This document shows positions 56,007-64,000 of a DNA stretch of 64,000 bases, piece after piece. A program made the position numbers and the translations under genes. The stretch covers positions 30,661,385 to 30,725,384 of the forward strand of contig CM070594.1 in the NCBI GenBank assembly GCA_036346395.1, read 5' to 3'. A model generated the notes under the pieces. The model was not told where the DNA came from, made no database searches, and was given only the letters and a program-made list of their open reading frames with translations. How positions within the stretch are numbered: position 1 is the first letter of the stretch; each line of letters starts with the position of its first letter. This DNA is from Hsuehochloa calcarea. Lineage: Eukaryota; Streptophyta; Magnoliopsida; Poales; Poaceae.

Positions 56007-59000
56007 TTCTACCTCCCTTAACGGAATTCGACCCCGAATTCTACTCGCCGTTCTACTCAAATAAAACTACACTGCTGAAATTAAACAACAAAATAACACA
56101 TACCGGCGTGAACAACTCGGGTATTGCTCGCATCATGAGACTCCAACTCCCAAGTCGCCTCTCTCTCGGTGATCGTCCACGGCACCTTGCGTATACCAAC
56201 GTCTTGTGCCTCAGCACTCATCTCGTCAATCTTCGGTACACTCAACTGACAGAAGTCGAAGGTACGGTCTTACTTGGTGGTCAACGGCTCTAAAAAAAAA
56301 CCTTGTAATCCTGATCTCTCAAATACTACCTTGACATCGGGTTATACAAAATGTTGTGTGCCCTGCGCATGGGCACGAGACGATCCTAACGATACACTTT
56401 CTTCCAAAAATCTCCACAACTTCCAGAAACAAACTAATGTAACTTGGGCCAAACTTCGTTTTGGTACCAAACCACACAACCTGTACATAACACACTTTGA
56501 ACTCCCGTCTGCCTCCCAATCAACCACTTCACATTTGCAAGGAGTACCTCCTTTAACCAGGAACGCACAACCAAACTAGTTTCAAACAAACTCTTTTATA
56601 AATAGAACCCAACTGAAAACAAAGGATTCTCATCGCAATCACGCGTTACCAACTCCCCATCAGAATAGTCAAATCCAAAATCAAAGATTCATCACAAAAA
56701 CCTTTCCATTTTCCAAATAGGATGTTTGCAAATAAACACCACGTAAGCCAAACGAGAAAACATTCGAATGCCAAAATCAATCACTCTTTTTTTTTCTAAA
56801 TTAGAAAGAATCACATGCCAACGTAAAGCCAACTCAAATTGTAAATGACCTCTGTCATAAACACACGGCTCAAACAAGAATCAAGAGGGCATTTCACTAC
56901 AGGAATCAATTTTTTTCTCAATTTTTCTTTTAGAATAAACTCTCTCAAATCATAGGATTTCAAATCATCACACTAACTCATTCCTCTTAACGGTAATCTC
57001 AAGCGATGCTCAACTTTGAGAGCAACAACCGCGCTCATTTAGAGAGACTCTACTAACCCATAAAAAGATACTATAGTCCCCTCCTCTACCAAAGAAACTA
57101 TTTTGACAAATGATTCCCAACACCTCAAATAAAATCTACACCCACAATCACATCACCTCAATCTTTTAGGGATAATCAACTTGAAATTCTCTACACACAC
57201 ACGCTGATTTAAAACCAAAGGATTCTATCAATGATCATCATACTATTTGGAATCCACTTTTGTTCTACTACTTCTACACATGATCATTGGGCAACCAAGG
57301 TTCTAGCATAAAACACAAGCTCAAATTCAACAGCCAGGACTCCTAAAGTGACTTCTGGTATACTTGATAGAAATCCGCATATTCGCTGTCTAGAATTCCC
57401 ACAATCCAAACAATATCCTCAATCATTAATATCAACCATCATCACTAATCAATTGGTACCCAAAACGATTTACTTCACTAATCTTGAACCCTCAATAAAC
57501 CACACCATTCTATTTCACCTACATAACCTTGCAAAGTATACCATCACAATATCCCAACTATTCGATAATTCCAATACTCCACCATCATGAACAAATATTC
57601 TTGGATCACTATTCACTATAGGTTCTACTAATTGTAACAATATGATCAGTTTTGTCCCAACGACCATAATTCCTTTTAGATCCAATTCTCTATGAGATTT
57701 ATATCATGAAATGAATTCATCCTCTAATGTTCCTCAATTAACTTGCAACCCAGGGTCTCACAACATCATATACTTGACCACTATTAACCAGTTCCCAATA
57801 TACACTCTTTAAGGTTTTGTAAAACAAATCGACTATTCCTTTCTCAAAAGAAGAGACAAATAAAAGGATTTTTTTTTTAAAGACCAAATCACATTAATCA
57901 CTTAAGAACCAATAAAGCTTTCCGACTCGTCACTTGCTCAAACCAATTTCATCTACCAAATAAATCATGAACTCCAAAAGTTCATGAATTCAAAACTCCA
58001 AACCTTTCATTTAAACGATATTACGAAAGGCGATCAAATTACATTCTTTCTAAAAGAATCATCACCACACGAAACCACAATCCCTTACAGACAATCTTAC
58101 TAACATTAAGAATAATACACTCTTAACATGATTCATTATCGTCAACTCTTCCATTAATAAGCCCCGAAAAGTTCACCAAATTGTTCCGTACTACTTTACC
58201 ATCACATCTTCAAAATGAGATTATTCCCAAAACCATACAACCTCACTACAACAACTATTTTATATTAGAAGGAATCCACTACACAAATTAAAAGGTTTTA
58301 TCAAAACCCTTTCATCACGGGTATGCTATTGTCTGACTATTCCACAATTGTCTAGGTATAAGCCACCTATTAAATCACACCAGCTCAACTCTTAGTGATG
58401 CTCGACACCAAACTTTAACACTCAGCAATTGCACTCCAATCATTGTTGTTATCAACTAGCTTTCTTATGATGTCTAGCTGCTACCTATTTTCATTTGCGA
58501 ATCACTTGAATATTTACCAACACATATCCAGTTGTTCCTCCTCACATTTAGTTTTCAACAAAATCACCCTAAATCTTCAAAAGTCAAAATCTTCTCTCGA
58601 TCAAAAGTCTCAACAACACTATAATCAAATTCATCGTGTCATTCTATAAAGAAGAACTATCCAGAACTCCTCCTGTAAATTCTAGACCCACTGGTATTCA
58701 ATCCATTCAACCTTTTGTACACAATTCCAATAATTAATCATACTAAGGTATATGTAAAGCCATCAACCAAATATGATCACCAAGTGTCTCTGATAAAGAT
58801 AACACCACAAATAATATCTATTAAAGCAATAACCTAGCATCTCCTCAAGTTTCCCTTTACCCACAATTAGATTAATCCATTGGTACCAAATCCAATAAAT
58901 TCAACAAACTAATCAATTTTAATGTCCAAGCCAGTTCATCAACGTTCCATACTTCTTAATAACTCTTATGACTCCAATTAGGTATGGACATACTCTTAGT

Positions 59001-59996
59001 CACTACTCAACTCGTAATTACTCTATGACAATAATTTGGGTTAAGACCAATCATGCATCACGCTCTGATCCGACTGATACTCATACCTTATCAATGAACT
59101 TCTATGTTTACCACCTCTAGCTTAAACATAACAAGTCAACACAAAAGGATTTTAACTCTTTTGGAGGAAAAAATAAGCATTAAACTTCAAAGACTCGAAA
59201 TAATCCGAAAGAAATACATAAAGCCAAAGTTTTCACATGTTGAAGAACTTGCAATAGAAAACTTTCAGTATCCAGAATACCAAGTGAATAAATAAGTCAT
59301 ATTTTCCAATAGGAAGGACGGAACTCCCACGAAAAGATCAATCTTGTCATTAACCGATGTTCACACAAAGCAACAATAGATCAACAATCATGAGAACAAG
59401 TAATGGCTTTATGGAACCAAAGGAGACCAATGAAATATCACCCATTGTATTGTAAACACTATCTCAAGAAAATTCATCAACCGCAACTATAACTGAATTG
59501 CCCAAAATTCAAGCTCAAGGAAGAGAACAACTTTTATAAAGAAACTCACACACAATACCTATAACTACGTAATCAAAGTAGCTACCTCTCTATTCCCATA
59601 CCACGAATGGTGGTGTAACTCAGTAAAACCGGGGCCACAACCACGATCTCAAGCGCCTCGGGAGGGCCCCACGAACCACGCCCATGCCCCGACCTCCACG
59701 CATCGTGGCCACCACGACCACGTCATCTATCCTCGACATAGCTATCAATCACAATCAACAATACACAATGAGCTCAAAGCTCAAAATAAACTCATCCATC
59801 AATAGACAACATAACGAGCGTAAAAACTATATTCGTACCTCTCTAACCTACTGTGCACTAGTGTGTCAAATTTTAGGTTAGTTAACCATTAGCAAATTTT
59901 AGTTGATTTACTAAACTAAAACAAATTTTAACAATTTTAGTTTGCCTAAGTTGTTAATCTATTCACCACGGACCTAAAGCCCGCTCGATACCAAGC
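56007..59996 (-). mobile_element. Gypsy J internal region with decayed chromodomain and Gag ends
   Basis: The polypurine tract at 56007-56020 (minus AAGGGAGGTAGAA) is followed in plus coordinates by the chromodomain tail remnant (56098-56330; EREATWELES recognisable on minus). About 3.3 kb of G- and T-rich sense sequence without genes comes next, then the RG-rich Gag start remnant (59610-59740) and a damaged primer site (GCTCGATACCA on plus, a CTG to CG change, 59983-59993). It aligns with element B throughout. It is non-autonomous. Confidence 0.8.
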
Positions 59997-62512
59997 TGTA
60001 ACACCCAAATTTCAACACCGAGCCCGAATGCCACTAAACTACTCCTTACACTAATAATTATCGACACACTATAAAATTACAGCAAGGAAGCAATGATTAT
60101 CATATCAATGGATCACAAAAAGGTCATGCATAATTATGGATCAAACGACAATAAATAATCAATGGGAATGTTAACTAGGTAAATAAATCCAAAGCAGCAT
60201 CAACCAATGAATCCAAATTAATAAAGCAAATAGTCTAGTCCAAATGATATCCTAAACATTATTCAATAACTAACATGTCCAAGAGTAAACCAATTGTGAA
60301 TGAAAAGATTATCATGGCGAATGATCATGTGATGTCCATGTGCTCTACTCGCTCTCAATTACGGCATCTTCGAGGATCACCTAAAGACAACAATAGAGCA
60401 AGGGTGAGTCCACGACTCAGCAAACACATCCATAAACAACGAACAATAATAAATCAACTGCATTCAATAACTTCATTATCATCACAGGTACTTTCATTAA
60501 TATTCTCAGTCATTAATCTCATTTATGAATGCAACTCTATTCTACATGTCCACATGCACTTCTTTCGCGTATACCGGTATAGCGTGAGTGAATGCTCGCG
60601 ACAACATTCACTCTCAAGCCCGTTCCTCCATAAGGATCGGGGACCTCCTCCACTCCCGTGGAGTTGTGATCAATCATGATCACCTTCTCTTATGCAAAGA
60701 TGCTTATGAATGCAAACATGCAAACTCCATCATAAACATCATATCCAACTTTCATCATGTCCATTAACAATATAAATCCATACCATTCCATTGCTTGCAA
60801 TTAAACAAAATAAAAGCACAACAATAATGGTAATAGAAGATAAAGAAAACAGTGATCGATCATTGATCGCTGTCTACCATGCACTTGCCTGTACTAGTTG
60901 CGACGCACAATTTGACTAGCAGAAGGCAACAAGCACGACGCTTCTCCTACATTAAATACACACATCTCAATACAAGCTACAGCATCATAAGAATAACAAT
61001 CAATATACATCGCTCCTACACTTCCCCAAAAATACCACGTTACACCGGTACCGAAAAGTTACCCATTGCTGTCTTAGCACTAAAACGAACGTAACTTTTG
61101 ACTCGAAAGTCCGATCACAACAAACCAACCCATTCTGGATTCTTTATAAAATTATCCACATTTTCTTAGATTACACCGCCTTCTAATTAAATCATCTAAC
61201 CCTCCGTATTTAGCCCGGAAAGCCGATCTGTCCGCTTCGGAACAGCAGGTCTTCCAAATTTCATAACTTTTGTTTTACTTAATCAAAATGCGCGTTCTCA
61301 GATTCTACAGAACCATTGGACAATTATCTACAACTTTCATGTAGATCAAAAACACTAATTAATCTGTTTACTATTTTTAATAACCAACCTACCAAAACAG
61401 CGCCGAATAACGTCGACCGTAAAACAGCGGTCTACCGAAAATCATAACTCGAAATCTACTTGTCCGATTGACGTGATTAAATATGCTGAAGAAAGCTATC
61501 GAAATTATCTACAATTAACTAGTAGATGACATTTTCACAATTCGCCATTAAGGTATCCGAATAAAGCGTACAACCGAACAGCAGGTTAACCAAATTCATT
61601 AATCGGCATTTCGTCTACAAATTAAAGAATCCTCTCTAATTAATCTAAATTCTAACCTCTAAATAAACAGCGAAACAGAGACGAAACAAAATTATAGATC
61701 GTTACCCACAAGAAATCGGATCACGCGATCACGGCGCGATGCGGCAAAGACACTTGGTCCCTTGACCACAAAGAATACAGCGGCGATTCAGAACTCACTC
61801 AAAGAATCGAAGCGGCGACAAGCGATCCAATAGCAAGAATCAAGATCAAAGAAAGCGGCGGCGCATGTAACGCGCAAGCGGTCAGCAAAGCCAACCAGAT
61901 CAACGCAGAGCTGCACGGCGGTAAGCAGAGGCAACCACTGGCGGGAAACCAACGGCGGCAGCAGAGCCATCCATCGGTTGTGACCAAGAAAAGCGGCCGC
62001 GGCCAAAAGAAAAAGCGCAAGCCATGGCGTTCTTAGGTAGCGCAACTAACATGACGGCGGCGGCGCACATGCAACGCAGTCACAAAGAATACACGCAGAT
62101 CCACGCAAATCAGCAGCAGTACGGCGCTAGCTTTCCAATGCGAGGCCAAGCGGTGAAACGCAATACAGAGGAAGCGACCGACAATGACAACAATGATTAC
62201 ATTGGAAATCTTCAGGCGCAGGAGGCACGGCAGCAGAGGAAATTGGCTGGGGCGCTTGGAGAATTAGCTGGCGGCGGCTTGGAGAATTGTGGAGGCGCGG
62301 AGGAAAAAGAAATAAGCTATTAGGGTTTCTAGAAAATCCAAGATCTATTTATATAGCTCAGAAAAATTCCAAAAATTCTATTTTTTTTTATATACTAATT
62401 AATTTAATTGCACACAGGCCTTTAAAATGTTTTTATGAATACTATTCGATTAATTACGCTCCGACCCTTAATACGCGATTATTAATATTATTATTAATTT
62501 CAGAGTATTACA
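59997..62512 (-). mobile_element. Gypsy J 5' LTR (2516 bp)
   Basis: It begins TGTAACACCCAAATTTC and ends AGTATTACA at 62512. It carries the TATA box at 62345-62356, telobox at 62320-62334, donor GT 61705, ACCGGT palindrome 60570-60581 with stem-loop 60586-60613 and acceptor AG 60381. The right flank is the interior of LTR M. The left target duplication cannot be tested because the partner end was lost at the 51746 join. The GC-rich leader (61720-62290) varies strongly against the middle LTR. Confidence 0.9.
60381..61705 (-). other. Putative LTR leader intron (J 5' LTR), 1325 nt
   Basis: Donor GTGG/GTAACG has its GT at 61705-61704. The acceptor TTTAG/GTG has its AG at 60382-60381. A perfect branch-point hairpin and the ACCGGT stem-loop cassette are present upstream of the acceptor. 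Confidence 0.6.
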
Positions 62513-62971
62513 ATAATGAATGATGTTGTTATGTTTTGTATCATTGCACTTGCTGAGTCTTGGACTCACCCTTGCCGTGTTGTTTTTTTTTAGGTACATC
62601 GGTTGTGGTCGGTATGCATGGGCGGGAGTAGAAATTATCACGGTTGCACACTGGCACTAATAAAGTGAATAAAACATTTAAGTGATAACTTGGACTTTGA
62701 ATAGCTTTATGTGAGGTTTACTTCCTTACGTTCTAAGTCGTGGACAACCACTATTGGAGATTGATAGCGTTTTATGGTTGTTTCTTTCATGAACATGTTT
62801 AGTACACGCGTTTGGATATTTGCTTATTATTGTTGTTATTTGCGCGAATGTCCGGATAGTTTGATTTACAAAGGAGACTCTGCCGAAATTTATTGTAGTG
62901 TCTTATATTTGTATTTGTTATATTGTTCTTTTAGTAGCATTCCAGGCTCATGTTGGGCTGGGGTGTTACAG
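62513..62971 (+). mobile_element. Gypsy M 5' LTR, 3' part only
   Basis: It contains the TGAGTC-TTG-GACTCA hairpin at 62554-62568, a pyrimidine tract and TTTAG/GTACA (AG at 62592-62593), then 378 bases to the end GGGGTGTTACA and a primer site. The 5' part of this LTR, with promoter and donor, is not adjacent because J lies there. K at 28564 is a candidate for it. Confidence 0.85.
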
Positions 62972-64000
62972 TTGGTATCAGAGCGGGCTTCAGGTCCGTG
63001 GTAGCTTGAAAAGAAAAATTAAATTAAATTGACACACTGTGCACAGTAGGATGGGAATGGGCAAAGCATTGCATTCACGTGTCTGTTATATCATATTGAT
63101 GATTGCTGATACTAATTGAGTATGATTGCTTATTTATCGATTATATGATGGCCCTGTAAGGGAATAATCGTTGTCGAGAGGTAAAGTTTGGTTGTGGTCA
63201 TGGGCATAGTCAAAGTGTGCCACTGTTGGTGGTATGGGATTAGCAATGGTTTCCCTCGAGTAACTTAGTTACCAAGGTTGGAGATGATCTCTTGGAGAAG
63301 TTTTTGTCTTCCTTGAGTCCGTACCTGGTGTTCTGGTTGTAGCTTTTGCGGTTGATGGACTTTTCTTGGATGGTGGTTACAATGCCGTTGACGGGATTCA
63401 AGTGGTCTCTATTGGTTCTTTTAAATAAATATTGTTCTTTCGACTATTGAGATACTTTTGGCTATTTGTGAGCGTTGTTGTTACGCAAGGTTGGTCCCTT
63501 CATGGGAGTTTTGTCTTCTTGTTGTGAAGCACGACCAGTTATTAAACTTGGCATTTTGGGTAGAAAAAAAATATATTTTACAAGTCCTTTAATATGTGAA
63601 GTTTCGGTCCATGCACTCTCTTTTAGGGGTGAATGGAGTTTAATGCTTCTTCTTTAGGAAGGAAAGTGTCAAAACCCTTTTGTAACGTTTTGTTGTATTA
63701 AGGTAAGAAGTCGTAAGCATGGAAGATAATTGATTTGGTATAAGTACCAAGTTGGGTCAATGGCATGGTACATGATTAATCTTAACTAGTATCTTTGGAA
63801 GTGAAATTGATCAAGTTGATGTTGTCGTCTAGTAGTTCTTGATGAATTGTGACTGAAGGTATGTTTATACCTACTAGGAACTCGAGATTTATTAAGAAGT
63901 GTGAGATATTGATGAACTCGTCTGATCATTAAGATTGTGGGATTTGATAAATTTCTTAGATAATTTGGAGTATTGGGTTTCAATGGATTAATATAACCAT
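62972..64000 (+). mobile_element. Gypsy M primer site and start of internal region, runs off window
   Basis: The primer site TGGTATCAGAGCGGGCT is at 62974-62990. A decayed Gag start follows near 63172 (GTCGAGAGGTAAAG, then a G/T-rich stretch where other copies encode RG repeats). The rest is G- and T-rich sense sequence like A, B and J, with no credible frame up to the edge; the frames at 62774-63004 and 63475-63657 are short and lack recognisable domains. Confidence 0.75.

Overview
The window is plant nuclear DNA, almost certainly from a grass. The evidence is long GC-rich LTRs rich in CCGCC, primer-binding sites matching initiator methionine tRNA, and SIRE/Maximus-like Ty1/copia plus Tekay-like Ty3/gypsy elements. 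I find no host gene, tRNA, rRNA or CRISPR array. Essentially every base belongs to nested LTR retrotransposons, as in pericentromeric or other heterochromatic DNA. Letters A to M are my own labels; the species cannot be named from this sequence. || Layout. The oldest visible layer is a minus-strand copia element D, seen in pieces at 345-539, 19973-21296 and 27766-28563. Into D are inserted: L (LTR end, 1-344); A (gypsy, minus, 540-19967, TSD aaatc); solo LTR E (plus, 21297-27760, TSD ctttt); and K (5' start of a plus-strand LTR, 28564-28927). A contains the complete element B (6406-15556, TSD taagt) and solo LTR C (16595-18861). E contains solo LTRs F (21565-23736, TSD cttgg) and G (24994-27134, TSD cttat). 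From 28928 to 51751 lies copia H (minus), present as a full unit plus part of a second unit sharing one LTR, and split in its reverse transcriptase by copia I (plus, 34617-45659, TSD cttct). From 51746 to 62512 lies gypsy J (minus, B family), again a unit plus a partial unit sharing an LTR. It sits inside the 5' LTR of a plus-strand gypsy element M whose internal region runs off the right edge. || Coding content. Copia H has the best reading frames: an 834-codon Gag and a 627-codon protease/integrase/RT-start frame. Copia I has all domains but many frameshifts. Gypsy A, B, J and M keep only primer sites, polypurine tracts, an RG-rich Gag start and an integrase/chromodomain tail, so they look non-autonomous. 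|| Main new observation. Six gypsy LTR types (A/G, B/C/J, E, F, M and, for its 5' part only, K) share a leader layout: a telobox (AAACCCTA) in a GC-rich first segment, a GGTAAY donor-like site, a T-rich stretch of 1270-1355 nt once insertions are removed, a CTSAY branch-point-like site 25-26 nt before TTTAG/GT, then about 315-387 nt to the LTR end. This looks like a conserved spliceosomal intron inside the LTR. The branch-point-like site lies in a TGAGTC/GACTCA hairpin, and a second stem-loop with an ACCGGT palindrome lies 170-190 nt upstream of the acceptor. || Caution. Near-identical copies differ mostly at CAG, CTG, CCG and CGG triplets by small indels or CTG/CG swaps. This looks more like methylation-linked base-calling error than mutation, and it may explain many of the frameshifts.
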